From an uncultured Bacteroidia bacterium (lineage in GTDB: Bacteria > Bacteroidota > Bacteroidia > Bacteroidales > UBA932): a stretch of 64,000 bases of DNA. The stretch's first letter is position 1, and each line of letters starts with the position of its first letter. Under the pieces are notes generated by a model. The model saw nothing but the letters and a program-made list of their open reading frames with translations. It did no database searches and was not told the origin of the DNA. A program made the position numbers and the translations under genes. The stretch lies in NCBI GenBank assembly GCA_902801885.1, contig CADCJX010000004.1, positions 59,410 to 123,409 on the forward strand. Direction: 5' to 3'. Of the stretch, positions 8,055-17,194 are shown piece by piece.

Positions 8055-9812
8055 ATGAAAAAGATATTTATTCTGATATTGACAACCGTATCTGCCTTGA
8101 TTTTGGCTGGATGCGACGACATGTTGGACAGGGTTCCTAAAGACAAGCTGAGCCCTGAGACATACTTCAAGACCGCTAAGGAATGCGAATTGTTTACAAA
8201 CGAGTTTTATCTCATATTCCCAGGGGCATCAAGCATCTTTTACGAAGAAGCTGATGTCATCGTACCAAGCGTCTTATCAGATGCCGTTCAAAACACCAGG
8301 ACAGTACCTGCAACAGATGGCAACTGGGACTGGGAAGATCTTAGGAACATCAACTTCTTCCTTGAACATGCCGACCAATGCGAAGATGCCAAGGCAAGGG
8401 CAAGATATGTCGGGTTAGCGAAGTTTTTCAGAACTTATTTCTACTGGCTCAAAATCCGCCGCTTCGGTGATGTTCCATGGGTAGACAGGGCCATGGATGC
8501 AGATGACGAAGAGCTTTACAAACCAAGAGATGACAGAAAACTCGTTGTAGCGCACATGCTGGAAGACATCAATTATGCAATTGACAATCTTCCTTCGGAG
8601 AAAAGCGTTTTCAAAGTAACCAAATGGACTGCACTTGCCCTTAAATCAAGAGTTTTCCTTTTTGAAGGGACCTACAGGAAGTACCATGGGCTCGGTGATT
8701 GGGAAGAATGTCTGAAAGAGAGTGAATCCGCAAGTTCAATTCTCATAAACACCGGTGGCTACACACTTTATAACAAGGGAGACATGCCTTACCGCGACCT
8801 GTTCGTCGCTCAGGATGCCAGCGTCCTTTCAAGTGAAGTTATCTTGGCTAAGAGTTGTGCAAAAGCAACCACAATGCTGAACAACAGTACAGGATGCTAC
8901 ACGTCTACCGGCGGAGACATGCCCGGCATGCTCAAGGATATTGTTGACAGCTACCTTATGAAAGATGGTACCCGTTTCACGGATAAGCCTGATTTTGACA
9001 AGATGCTTTTCTCCGAAGAAGTTTCCGATCGTGATCCACGCCTGGCACAGACAATTCGCACCCCTGGTTACACCAGGCTTGGAGAGACTGCCCTTTGTCC
9101 GCCGAATCTGGATGCCACAATGACCGGTTATCAAATCTGCAAGTGGGTGTGTGAACCATCATACGACACCTACATGAATTCCACTAATGACATAATTCAT
9201 TTCCGACTGGCAGAAGTCATGTTGAATTATGCGGAGGCGAAGGCTGAGCTCGGAACCTTGACGCAGGCAGACCTTGACATCTCTATCAACAAGCTTCGTG
9301 ACAGGGTAAATATGCCTCACCTCTCCATGGCAGAAGCCAATGCCAATCCGGATCCATACCTTATGAGTGAAACCACCGGTTATCCGAATGTTTCCGGCAA
9401 TAACAAGGGTGTAATCCTGGAGATTCGCCGCGAGAGGACTGTTGAACTCATGTGCGAAGGACATCGTTACTGGGACATCATGCGCTGGAAAGCCGGGAAG
9501 AGGTTCGACAGGACATTCTATGGAATGTATGTAAATGGAGTCGGAGAATACGATCTCGACGCAGACGGCGTTACCGACTTCGTTATATATGACGGCACTG
9601 CTCCTGTAGCTGAGACTGGTGTATCTTACATGAACATCCAGGATATGACCCTTACTGACAAGACTAAAGGCAAGATTGTCTTGCACAGCAATATCCCCAG
9701 GAATTGGGATGAGGGCAAAGATTATCTGTTCCCTATCCCCACTGAAGACAGGGCGATCACTGGCGGTATCATAACCCAAAATCCTGGCTGGAATGATGGT
9801 TTGGATATTTAA
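8055..9812 (+). CDS. SusD-like surface glycan-binding lipoprotein
   Basis: This is a 585-residue protein. The lipobox ILAGC places the lipidated Cys at about residue 20, followed by DDMLDRVPKDKLSPETYF, the standard SusD opening. TPR-like helices follow, and the C-terminal half has the RagB/SusD signature with EIRRERTVELMCEGHRYWD around residues 455-475 and the terminal FPIPTEDRAI...NPGW segment. It forms the lid of the SusC barrel at the cell surface and binds the target glycan. It directly follows SusC and precedes a BACON lipoprotein. The specific glycan cannot be read from the sequence. Confidence 0.97.
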   Translation: MKKIFILILTTVSALILAGCDDMLDRVPKDKLSPETYFKTAKECELFTNEFYLIFPGASSIFYEEADVIVPSVLSDAVQNTRTVPATDGNWDWEDLRNINFFLEHADQCEDAKARARYVGLAKFFRTYFYWLKIRRFGDVPWVDRAMDADDEELYKPRDDRKLVVAHMLEDINYAIDNLPSEKSVFKVTKWTALALKSRVFLFEGTYRKYHGLGDWEECLKESESASSILINTGGYTLYNKGDMPYRDLFVAQDASVLSSEVILAKSCAKATTMLNNSTGCYTSTGGDMPGMLKDIVDSYLMKDGTRFTDKPDFDKMLFSEEVSDRDPRLAQTIRTPGYTRLGETALCPPNLDATMTGYQICKWVCEPSYDTYMNSTNDIIHFRLAEVMLNYAEAKAELGTLTQADLDISINKLRDRVNMPHLSMAEANANPDPYLMSETTGYPNVSGNNKGVILEIRRERTVELMCEGHRYWDIMRWKAGKRFDRTFYGMYVNGVGEYDLDADGVTDFVIYDGTAPVAETGVSYMNIQDMTLTDKTKGKIVLHSNIPRNWDEGKDYLFPIPTEDRAITGGIITQNPGWNDGLDI

Positions 9813-9826
9813 AACAATCTATAGTC

Positions 9827-10183
9827 ATGAAACATCTAATAAATATTATATTTGTCGCATTCCTGTGCCTTATGCTGGCAGGATGCAGCAAAGAATGCCC
9901 TGAAGTCAACAGGGTTCAATATTTGAAAATTGATAATTCATCGATAAATGCTAACAGTGCAGGTGGAGAATACACGATCAACGTAACCACCAACACTGCA
10001 TGCAAGGTCATGACCGGTGACATAGACTGGATCCAATTAAAGGATATGGAGTTTGTCGGGAATCGTGAAATGGTGATAACTGTTCAGGAGAATAAAGGAT
10101 CTTCACGGAGCGGAACCCTTACTATATCCACACAAGATGAATCCATCACCTGCGAATTGACAGTTACACAAAGTGGTAAATGA
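9827..10183 (+). CDS. Small BACON-domain surface lipoprotein
   Basis: This is a 118-residue protein with signal peptide and lipobox (LMLAGCSKE; Cys at residue 20). The rest is one BACON-like beta-sandwich: SAGGEYTINVTTN, then DIDWIQL and the closing GTLTISTQDES...TVTQSGK are the usual landmarks. BACON domains are common in Bacteroidetes surface proteins as carbohydrate- or mucin-binding, or simply spacer, modules. Position directly after SusD matches that of an accessory surface glycan-binding protein (SusE/F position), though it is much smaller than typical ones. The stop overlaps the next start by 4 bases (10180-10183). Confidence 0.75.
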   Translation: MKHLINIIFVAFLCLMLAGCSKECPEVNRVQYLKIDNSSINANSAGGEYTINVTTNTACKVMTGDIDWIQLKDMEFVGNREMVITVQENKGSSRSGTLTISTQDESITCELTVTQSGK

Positions 10184-11082
10184 TTTTTGGTTCATTACGT
10201 AAAATTTGTTTGATGGTGCTGCCTTTGTGCAGTTTGGCGGTTACTTCCTGCGGCGGGATTGTCCCCGCCGCGGAGAACCCGCCAAGAGCCTTATTCATCG
10301 GCAACTCTTTTGTCTATTACGGAGGCTGTGTCAGATTCGGAGATCAGGGATCAAGGGACGATGGTATATTCGATGCCATCTGCAAGGCCAATGGCCTGAA
10401 CCTTGAAACTTACGATTGTACCTATGGAGGACACGATCTCTGTGATTTCACTTCCGAGGGTTGCAAGAACGAAGGAAGACACAAAAACGGGGCATACGGA
10501 GGATGTTTTGGGAAAGGAAGAGACCTTCTTGAAGGACTTGACCTTTCCTCTTTTGACTATGTGTTCATCTCGGAAGCCGGAAAGGATAACGACAGGTTCC
10601 TCGAAGACTTCCACGCTGTAAAAAAGCGTTTTACGAATCCTAAAACCAGATTCTTCTATCTCTCACATTCCTACACCCACATGAAAGATCACAGGAAGGT
10701 GATAGACAGATTCCCCGAGTTAAGGAAGGAGGGCGTCAAGGTCATCGAATGGGGAAGGCTCGTAGATGACCTTTCCAAAGGGAAGGTCACCATACCAGGG
10801 AGTACACTCAGATACGACAAGAACACCTTCATCAAAAACAAGAATGACAATTACCATGAGAACCCTCTTAGCGGCTACATTACCGCCCAGATGGCTTTCT
10901 GCGCCATGACCGGTAATTCTGCCGTAGGCCAGGATTACTCATTCTGTGACAAAATCATTAATTTTAGTAACTTTATAGTTGAACACTACAAGGAAGCTTC
11001 CGACACCGATTTTGATGCAGTCTTTGCTTCAAGTCATGACATGGAAGAGATCCAGAAACTGATAGACCAATATTTAAAATGA
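10180..11082 (+). CDS. SGNH/GDSL-like hydrolase lipoprotein (putative glycan esterase)
   Basis: This is a 300-residue protein whose signal peptide ends in VTSCGG (lipidated Cys at about 24). Block I of an SGNH hydrolase is visible as LFIGNSFVYYGG, with the candidate nucleophile Ser43. Block V is DNYHENPLSGY, a D-x-x-H arrangement (Asp223, His226) at the usual distance. The fold is therefore probably a secreted esterase removing acetyl or similar groups from the glycan handled by this locus. It is start-stop coupled on both sides (4-base overlaps at 10180 and 11079). I cannot place it in a specific carbohydrate esterase family. A GC-rich hairpin lies right after the lipobox codons (10250-10271). 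Confidence 0.62.
   Translation: MIFGSLRKICLMVLPLCSLAVTSCGGIVPAAENPPRALFIGNSFVYYGGCVRFGDQGSRDDGIFDAICKANGLNLETYDCTYGGHDLCDFTSEGCKNEGRHKNGAYGGCFGKGRDLLEGLDLSSFDYVFISEAGKDNDRFLEDFHAVKKRFTNPKTRFFYLSHSYTHMKDHRKVIDRFPELRKEGVKVIEWGRLVDDLSKGKVTIPGSTLRYDKNTFIKNKNDNYHENPLSGYITAQMAFCAMTGNSAVGQDYSFCDKIINFSNFIVEHYKEASDTDFDAVFASSHDMEEIQKLIDQYLK
10250..10271. repeat. GC-rich perfect hairpin immediately after the lipobox codons
   Basis: GCGGCGGG (10250-10257) and CCCGCCGC (10264-10271) form a perfect 8-bp stem around a 6-base loop, encoding the CGGIVPAA linker after the lipoprotein Cys. It stands out from the AT-richer neighbourhood and sits at a structurally tolerant site, as do the larger in-frame palindromes at 40.7, 54.0 and 57.9 kb. 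Confidence 0.5.
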
Positions 11083-12683
11083 AAAGGTTGCTGCTGCTCG
11101 CCTCCTGCATGGCATTGCTTGTTATTTCATCATGCCAGGAAAAGGATGAATTCGAAGTCCTGAACGCTCAAGCTGCCAAGGAATACCTCCAGCCGCTAAG
11201 GCCAGGGTACGAAGGCAAGAATCCATATTGGAATGTATTCGCTAAAAGATTCCTCTATGCTCCGGCCTTCGACTTCAAGGAGGTTGAAGGAGCAAAGGAA
11301 TACAGGTTCGACCTGAAGGCTCCCGAAAGCGGAGAGGCCTGGTCGTTCACAGCAGACAAACCTTGGGCACCGCTCAGTCCCGTGTGGAATGAGGTCAGTG
11401 TCGGAGACATTGAACTCGCAGTCTTGGCCATGGGGGACAAGGGACAGGTGCTGGACACCGCCGGCAAGAGGCAATTCTTCAGGGATTTCCCTTTCCACGG
11501 TCCGTACAACAATGCTGTTGTCCCGTACCGGGAAGCTGCCCTTAAGGCAGCCCTTTACATCCACACCCTCCCGTTTGTCAAGCGCTTTGCTACCGAGATG
11601 GAGCCGGACCTTGAGACTTATCCGCACTTTTCATGCGCTTGCAAGGTGATTGGAGCCCTGATCAGCAATGAATGCCTGATAGCACGGGAGATCCCGGCCA
11701 GAAGAGAGGAAGCCTTGGCTATTGCACTGGGGGCTGCCAATTTCCTTGTCTCGCAGAGCAGGCCGGAAGATGCTCCTCTGGCATTCTTCCCTCCGACATA
11801 CTACAAGGGAGACCTCCAGAAAAGTGATGAGAATAACGGGAAAACGATGGCCATGGAGGCAGCCAAAGGACCTGGCCCGGCCTTCCTGGATTTGTATGAC
11901 CTGACAGGTGACAAGGCCTGGTTCGACAGGGCGGTCGCCATAGCGCGTACCTACAAGAAGATCCAAAGACCGGACGGTTCCTTCCCCATCAAGATGGATT
12001 TCATGACTGGAGAGGCCGTGAACGAAACCGGAGCAATGCTCCATCCACTTCTCAATTTCCTGAGAAGGCTCCAGAAACAGTACGGAATCGAAGAATTCAA
12101 ACAGATGCAGGAAGCCGGAGAAAAATGGATGATGGCGGTTCCCCTGAAGACCTTCGACATGACGGGACAGTTCGAAGATGTCTCAGTCATGAAACTGAAG
12201 CCCTATGAGAACCTGACCAACTGTACCGCTTCTCCCTATGCCGATTATCTCCTGAACAAGGATAATCCCACCCAAGAAGATATCGCTTGTGCAGAAGACC
12301 TGATGCGTCTTAGTGAAGACCAGTTCATTCATTGGGACTACCAGTACGGACCGGACGGCATCCGTCCAAGATGTGCACCGGCCGTTCATGAACAGTACAA
12401 GTACGAGACACCGATCGACAACAGCTCCTGCAACGTAGCCCACCCCTTGCTCTCCTACTTTGAACTTACCGGAGACCGCCTGGCATTCGAAAAAGCCAAA
12501 GCCCTCGTCGACAATCTTACCATCGTTCAGAACCAGACAAGTGGGGTTATTCCAACCGCACTGGTGTTTCGCAGTGCCGACAGGGACATGAAACGCCAGA
12601 TCACTATCAACTGTTGCTTCGCAGATGTGAAGATGCTCATGAGAATGCACGAACTGACTCAAAGGATGAAAGAAAATGAATAA
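11079..12683 (+). CDS. Unassigned secreted lipoprotein, probable alpha-toroid carbohydrate-active enzyme (copy 1 of tandem pair)
   Basis: This is a 534-residue protein with lipobox VISSCQE (Cys at about 19). Residues 40-140 look like a beta-sandwich (NPYWNVFAKRFLYAPAFDFKE, then W-x-x-x-S-V-G-D). The remainder is helical with repeated segments such as RAVAIARTYKKIQRPDGSFP, ENLTNCTASPYADYLL and DNSSCNVAHPLLSYFELTGDRLAF, the rhythm of an (alpha/alpha)6 six-hairpin glycosidase or lyase-like toroid. I do not recognise a named family and assign no reaction. It overlaps the upstream esterase gene by 4 bases and the downstream paralogue by 8. Conserved acidic and aromatic residues shared by both copies (DGSFP/DGSLP, GEAVNE, QFEDVSV) are the best active-site candidates. 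Confidence 0.6.
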   Translation: MKRLLLLASCMALLVISSCQEKDEFEVLNAQAAKEYLQPLRPGYEGKNPYWNVFAKRFLYAPAFDFKEVEGAKEYRFDLKAPESGEAWSFTADKPWAPLSPVWNEVSVGDIELAVLAMGDKGQVLDTAGKRQFFRDFPFHGPYNNAVVPYREAALKAALYIHTLPFVKRFATEMEPDLETYPHFSCACKVIGALISNECLIAREIPARREEALAIALGAANFLVSQSRPEDAPLAFFPPTYYKGDLQKSDENNGKTMAMEAAKGPGPAFLDLYDLTGDKAWFDRAVAIARTYKKIQRPDGSFPIKMDFMTGEAVNETGAMLHPLLNFLRRLQKQYGIEEFKQMQEAGEKWMMAVPLKTFDMTGQFEDVSVMKLKPYENLTNCTASPYADYLLNKDNPTQEDIACAEDLMRLSEDQFIHWDYQYGPDGIRPRCAPAVHEQYKYETPIDNSSCNVAHPLLSYFELTGDRLAFEKAKALVDNLTIVQNQTSGVIPTALVFRSADRDMKRQITINCCFADVKMLMRMHELTQRMKENE

Positions 12684-14274
12684 GAATCACATGATCGCAG
12701 CCGCGGTCATCATCATGGCCGCACTTGCCGGGTGCAAGACAGAAACCCCGGAAAAAGCCTGGAGCAAATTGAACTCCAAGGCCGCTGATGAATATCTTGA
12801 ACCTATCCGTCCTGGCTACGAAGGACGGAATCCGTACTGGAACATCTATGCCAAGAAATTCACCTATGCTCCGGCTTTCGATTTCAAGGAGGTTGAAGGT
12901 GCTGTCAGTTACCGGTTTATCATAACGGATGCCAACGGCAAAGACCTCTCCTTCGAAGCCAAGACGTCCCATGATCCTCTCTCCCCTGTCTGGAACGATA
13001 TCCCTGTAGGAGACACCAGGCTGAGCGTCCTTGCCATGAACAAAGACGGACAGGTCCTCGACACGGCTGGCACCAGGAAGTTCTTTAGGGATTTTCCTTT
13101 CCAGGGACCATACCATGAAGCGACTCTCCCCTACCGCGAGTCAGCCATCAAGGCCGCCTACTTCATCCACAAGATGCCTTCCGTGCAGTACTGGCTGGAC
13201 CACACGGAACCTGACATGAGCTACAACCTCAACACTTACGCAACGAAGATCATCGGGGCCACTGTCATAAACGAGTGCATCGTAGCAAAGGAAATCCCCG
13301 CTCTGAGGGAAGAAGCTCTGACCATGGCCTGCAATGCCGCCGAATTCCTCATTGCTCAGAGTCGTCCCGAAGGAGATCCCCTTGCATTCATCCCTCCGAC
13401 GTACTACCAGGAACTCGTCTCTTCCGGAAGGGAGGAAAACAAGGACAAGACAATGACCATGGAAGCCTGCAGGGCCGTGGATGTGTTCCTGACTATTTAC
13501 GACGAGACAAAGGATAAGAGGTATTTCAATCAGGCGATTGGAATAATGAATAGCCTGCAGAAGCTCCAGCGCCCGGACGGTTCACTTCCGATAAAGGTGG
13601 ATTTCATAACAGGTGAGGCTGTCAATGAAGTCGGTGCAATGCTTGGACCTCTCGTTTCGGTGATCCAGAGGCTTGAAAAGGACTATGGGGTCAATGACTA
13701 TGACAAGATGAGGACCTCGGCTGAGGATTGGATGAGGAAAGTCGCCATCTCTACATTCAACCTGACAGGACAGTTCGAGGATGTCTCGGTCCTCGGACTC
13801 CACATGTATGAGAATCTGACTAACTGCACAGCCGCCCCTTATGCACGATACCTTCTTGGCAAGGACGTTGTCTCGCCAGAAGACCTTGCCGATGCCATCG
13901 ACCTGATCAGGCTCAGCGAGGACCAGTTCGTCTACTGGGATTTCCTGCCGAACAAAAACGGCATCAAGCCTTTCTGCGCCCCATGTGTGTTCGAGCAGTA
14001 CAAGTACGAAATGGCTGTCGACAACAGTTCCTGCAATGTCGCAAATGCTTATCTTTCCCTTTATGAAGAAACCGGTGACCGCCTGGCCTACGCAAAAGGA
14101 AAGGCCTTGATCGACAATCTGACCATCGTACAGGACCAGATAACCGGAAGGATTCCCACCCTGCTTGCATTCCGCGGAAAGATGAAGGAATACAACACTT
14201 TCTTCTGGATCAACTGCTGTGTGGCATCGATCCAGACCTTGCTCAGAATGGACAAAATAGCCGAAAATGAATAA
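12676..14274 (+). CDS. Unassigned secreted lipoprotein, probable alpha-toroid carbohydrate-active enzyme (copy 2 of tandem pair)
   Basis: This 532-residue paralogue of the preceding gene has the same domain order: lipobox LAGCKTE (Cys at about 20), a beta-sandwich with NPYWNIYAKKFTYAPAFDFKE, then helical hairpins with RPDGSLPIKVDFITGEAVNE and TGQFEDVSVLGL. The start overlaps the previous gene by 8 bases, and its own end overlaps the phosphatase gene by 8 bases, so the block is translated as a coupled unit. The two copies are clearly homologous along the whole length but well diverged, which suggests an old duplication with divided specificity. Each carries several Cys in the C-terminal third (NSSCN, INCC). 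No function is assigned. Confidence 0.6.
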   Translation: MNKNHMIAAAVIIMAALAGCKTETPEKAWSKLNSKAADEYLEPIRPGYEGRNPYWNIYAKKFTYAPAFDFKEVEGAVSYRFIITDANGKDLSFEAKTSHDPLSPVWNDIPVGDTRLSVLAMNKDGQVLDTAGTRKFFRDFPFQGPYHEATLPYRESAIKAAYFIHKMPSVQYWLDHTEPDMSYNLNTYATKIIGATVINECIVAKEIPALREEALTMACNAAEFLIAQSRPEGDPLAFIPPTYYQELVSSGREENKDKTMTMEACRAVDVFLTIYDETKDKRYFNQAIGIMNSLQKLQRPDGSLPIKVDFITGEAVNEVGAMLGPLVSVIQRLEKDYGVNDYDKMRTSAEDWMRKVAISTFNLTGQFEDVSVLGLHMYENLTNCTAAPYARYLLGKDVVSPEDLADAIDLIRLSEDQFVYWDFLPNKNGIKPFCAPCVFEQYKYEMAVDNSSCNVANAYLSLYEETGDRLAYAKGKALIDNLTIVQDQITGRIPTLLAFRGKMKEYNTFFWINCCVASIQTLLRMDKIAENE

Positions 14275-15565
14275 AAGAACTGTCTTAGCCTGCCTCTCGG
14301 TACTGTTTGCTTGTACGTCCACTTTCGCACAGGTTACCAAAAAGGAACTGTGGGCCGACATTGACAAACTCGGATCGAATTACTATTCCTACCCAGGGGC
14401 AAAGTATTCCCAGACCCCTCCGCCAGAAGGGTACGAGGCGTTCTACATCAGCCATTTCGGTAGGCATGGCTCCCGCTACTTGACCAGCAATAGTTTCTAC
14501 CACCGGGCAATAGGCCTGCTCGAAAAAGCAGATTCGGCCGATGCCCTGACCCACAAGGGCAAGGTTCTGCTCAGGGACCTCAGGACCGCTTATGCCGATG
14601 CAGAGAATAAAGCCGGCGAACTGTCGGCATTGGGAGGACGTGAGCATGAAGGAATTGCAGGGAGGGCTTTCGAACGCTATCCTAAAGTGTTTGACAACAA
14701 GGCAAAAGTCATCACGCGTTCCACCTCCTCTCATCGCTGCATCGAGAGCATGGAACATTTTGTCGGCGAATTGAAACGCAGGAATCCCTCCCTAGACGTT
14801 GAAGGAGGTTACCACCCGGAAGACAAATGGTATATGAGCAATCTTTCTGATAGCGTTTCAGTAGTACCAGGATCAGATGCTATCAGGGACCGTGCACGAT
14901 ATGTCAGGGATTCCTTGAGACTAACCATTGACATAAGTGGGAAATTCATAAAGGACAGGTCACTGATCCTAGATTACAACGGAGGTAATCCTGCCAAATT
15001 CTCCGAGGACCTGTACGACATTGCAGAAGACATGCAATGTATCCCTGAACTGAAGATGAAGCGCACTTTCAGGAAATACTTTACGAAAAATCAGCTTTAC
15101 ACCATATTTCTTTCGAACTCAATTTCCTGGCTGATTACTCCTGGCTACTACTCCGGAATGACTCCAGGCTACAAAAGAGGATATCTAACGATCAAACACA
15201 TGCTTGACAAAGCACAAGAAGCCATTGATTCAGAAGAGAACGGAGCGTTCCTCAGATTCAGCCATGACGGATATGTGATTCAGATAGCCCGAGCCTTCGA
15301 ATTCGACGGATGCCGCGAAGTTCCCGCTGACTTTCTTAATGTCTGCAACTATTTCTCCCTCTTCCAGGTTATTCCGATGGCCTCAAACATCCAGATGGTC
15401 TTCTTCAGGAAGCCTGGAAACGACGACATCCTTGTCAAGTTCCTCCTGCAGGAAGAAGAAAAGCACATCCCGGTAGAAACGGACATCTGGCCGTTCTACC
15501 ATTTAAAAGACGTCAAGGACTATTACAATCCTAGAATAGAATCCTTTTTAAAAACAAGAAACTAA
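14267..15565 (+). CDS. Secreted histidine-type phosphatase (histidine acid phosphatase / phytase-like)
   Basis: This is a 432-residue protein with a cleavable signal peptide (ACLSVLFACTSTFAQ, to about residue 21). FGRHGSRY at residues 64-71 is the RHG motif of histidine phosphatases, with nucleophile His67. A C-terminal SHDGYV has the His-Asp pair (about His333/Asp334) expected of the catalytic proton donor. This branch includes phytases and multiple-inositol-polyphosphate-phosphatase-like enzymes. Its location in a SusCD operon, coupled to the toroid pair and followed by GH27, suggests it removes phosphate from a phosphorylated glycan or a co-ingested phosphate ester. The substrate is inferred, not read. 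Confidence 0.8.
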   Translation: MNKRTVLACLSVLFACTSTFAQVTKKELWADIDKLGSNYYSYPGAKYSQTPPPEGYEAFYISHFGRHGSRYLTSNSFYHRAIGLLEKADSADALTHKGKVLLRDLRTAYADAENKAGELSALGGREHEGIAGRAFERYPKVFDNKAKVITRSTSSHRCIESMEHFVGELKRRNPSLDVEGGYHPEDKWYMSNLSDSVSVVPGSDAIRDRARYVRDSLRLTIDISGKFIKDRSLILDYNGGNPAKFSEDLYDIAEDMQCIPELKMKRTFRKYFTKNQLYTIFLSNSISWLITPGYYSGMTPGYKRGYLTIKHMLDKAQEAIDSEENGAFLRFSHDGYVIQIARAFEFDGCREVPADFLNVCNYFSLFQVIPMASNIQMVFFRKPGNDDILVKFLLQEEEKHIPVETDIWPFYHLKDVKDYYNPRIESFLKTRN

Positions 15566-15576
15566 TAACCAGCAAT

Positions 15577-17190
15577 ATGCTTAAAAAACACTTGATGGCC
15601 ATCACAACTCTGTTGCTAATAATGATGGCAGCCCCTGTCATAGCTCAGGAAAAGCCGATTGACAATTCTGAATATATTCTTACCCCAAAGGCTCCTGACA
15701 CTCCAAGGATAAACGGAGCCAGAATCTATGGAGCCAGGCCTGGAGCTGACTTCCTGTTCAGGATTCCTGCCACCGGAATCAGACCCATGGTTTTCTCGGC
15801 ACAAGGTCTTCCAAAAGGCCTTAAACTGGATAGGAGCACCGGCATCATTTCAGGAAAAGCCAAAAAGAAGGGGACCTATCATGTCAAGCTTAAAGCCGAG
15901 AACTCCCTTGGTGCTTACGAAAGAGAACTACGGATCGTCATCGGCGACAAAATTGCCCTAACTCCTCCGATGGGATGGAATTCCTGGAACTGTTGGGGGC
16001 CAAAAGTAAGCCAGGAAAAAGTTATGAGTTCCGCAAGGGCGATGATTGAAAAAGGTCTTGCAGACTATGGTTGGTCATACATTAACACAGATGATGGCTG
16101 GCAGGCACAGCGCGGAGGAAAATACAATGCCATACAACCGAACCGGAAATTTCCGGACATGAAGGGAATGGTTGATGAACTGCATGCAATGGGTTTGAAG
16201 GCTGGAATTTATTCTGGCCCTTGGTACGGAACTTTCGCCGGTTTTATAGGCAGTGCATGCGATAATCCTGAAGGGAAATACAAGTGGCAGGAAGACGGTT
16301 TTCATGACGACGATTTCCGTTTTTCAGATCCAGAAGGCAAGCTTAAGGGAAGCAGCCGCTATTTTCATGCAGAATACTCATTCGCAGACAAAGATGCCAG
16401 GCAATGGGCGGACTGGGGATTCGACTACCTGAAATATGATTGGAACCCTATAGATTACTGGCACATCAGGGATATACACAATGCCATCGAAGCAACAGGA
16501 AGGGACATCGTTCTCAGTCTTTCGAATTCAGCAAAAGTCTCAATGGGGCCGGGCATCATGCAATATGCTCAGTGCTGGAGAACTACGGCAGATATCGTAG
16601 ACACATGGAAAAGCATAAGTACTATCGGTTTCCAAGGTCAAGACATGTGGTCAGGATTCAAGCGTCCTGGAAACTGGCCAGATGCCGACATGCTGGTTGT
16701 TGGGAAAGTTGGATGGGGACATCCTAAGCCTTCCAGACTTACTCCCGACGAGCAATACACTCATATCTCTCTTTGGGCACTTCTGTCTTCCCCTATGCTT
16801 ATAGGTTGCGACATGGCGGACATGGACGACTTCACTATCAGCCTTCTGTGCAACAATGAAGTAATAGACGTGAATCAAGACCCGCTTGGTTTTCAGGCTG
16901 CGTGTGTAGAAGGTGATGAGAATTATAGAATCTATGTCAAACCTCTTGAAGATGGTACAATAGCAGTAGGTCTGTTCAATCTCACAGAGGCCCCCCGCAA
17001 AATAGGTTTCGTATGTAAGATGCTCGGCATCCTAGGTGAACAAACAGTAAGAGACCTTTGGCGTCAGAAAGACATCGCAAAGGTCCCTTATAAAGAACGT
17101 TGGGAAACCGAAGTCGCTCCCCATGGCGTTGTCCTGCTAAAAGTTTCTCCAGGAGCAACTTACGAGCGTCCTATGGGTAATAACCGCTAG
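15577..17190 (+). CDS. GH27 alpha-galactosidase-type enzyme with N-terminal Ig-like domain
   Basis: This is a 537-residue protein with a signal peptide ending at VIAQ (about residue 24). Residues 30-122 form a putative Ig-like domain (GLPKGLKLDRSTGIISGKAKKKGTY, written here only as landmarks GLPKGLKLD and GIISG). The GH27 barrel starts with PPMGWNSWNCWG (about 130). YLKYDW holds the nucleophile Asp at about 288, and WRTTADIVDTW holds the acid/base Asp region near 348. A C-terminal beta domain ends the protein. Family members are retaining alpha-galactosidases, alpha-N-acetylgalactosaminidases or beta-L-arabinopyranosidases; the choice is not readable here. It closes the plus-strand locus, convergent with a GH43 gene 4 bases away. 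Confidence 0.92.
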   Translation: MLKKHLMAITTLLLIMMAAPVIAQEKPIDNSEYILTPKAPDTPRINGARIYGARPGADFLFRIPATGIRPMVFSAQGLPKGLKLDRSTGIISGKAKKKGTYHVKLKAENSLGAYERELRIVIGDKIALTPPMGWNSWNCWGPKVSQEKVMSSARAMIEKGLADYGWSYINTDDGWQAQRGGKYNAIQPNRKFPDMKGMVDELHAMGLKAGIYSGPWYGTFAGFIGSACDNPEGKYKWQEDGFHDDDFRFSDPEGKLKGSSRYFHAEYSFADKDARQWADWGFDYLKYDWNPIDYWHIRDIHNAIEATGRDIVLSLSNSAKVSMGPGIMQYAQCWRTTADIVDTWKSISTIGFQGQDMWSGFKRPGNWPDADMLVVGKVGWGHPKPSRLTPDEQYTHISLWALLSSPMLIGCDMADMDDFTISLLCNNEVIDVNQDPLGFQAACVEGDENYRIYVKPLEDGTIAVGLFNLTEAPRKIGFVCKMLGILGEQTVRDLWRQKDIAKVPYKERWETEVAPHGVVLLKVSPGATYERPMGNNR

Positions 17191-17194
17191 CTAT

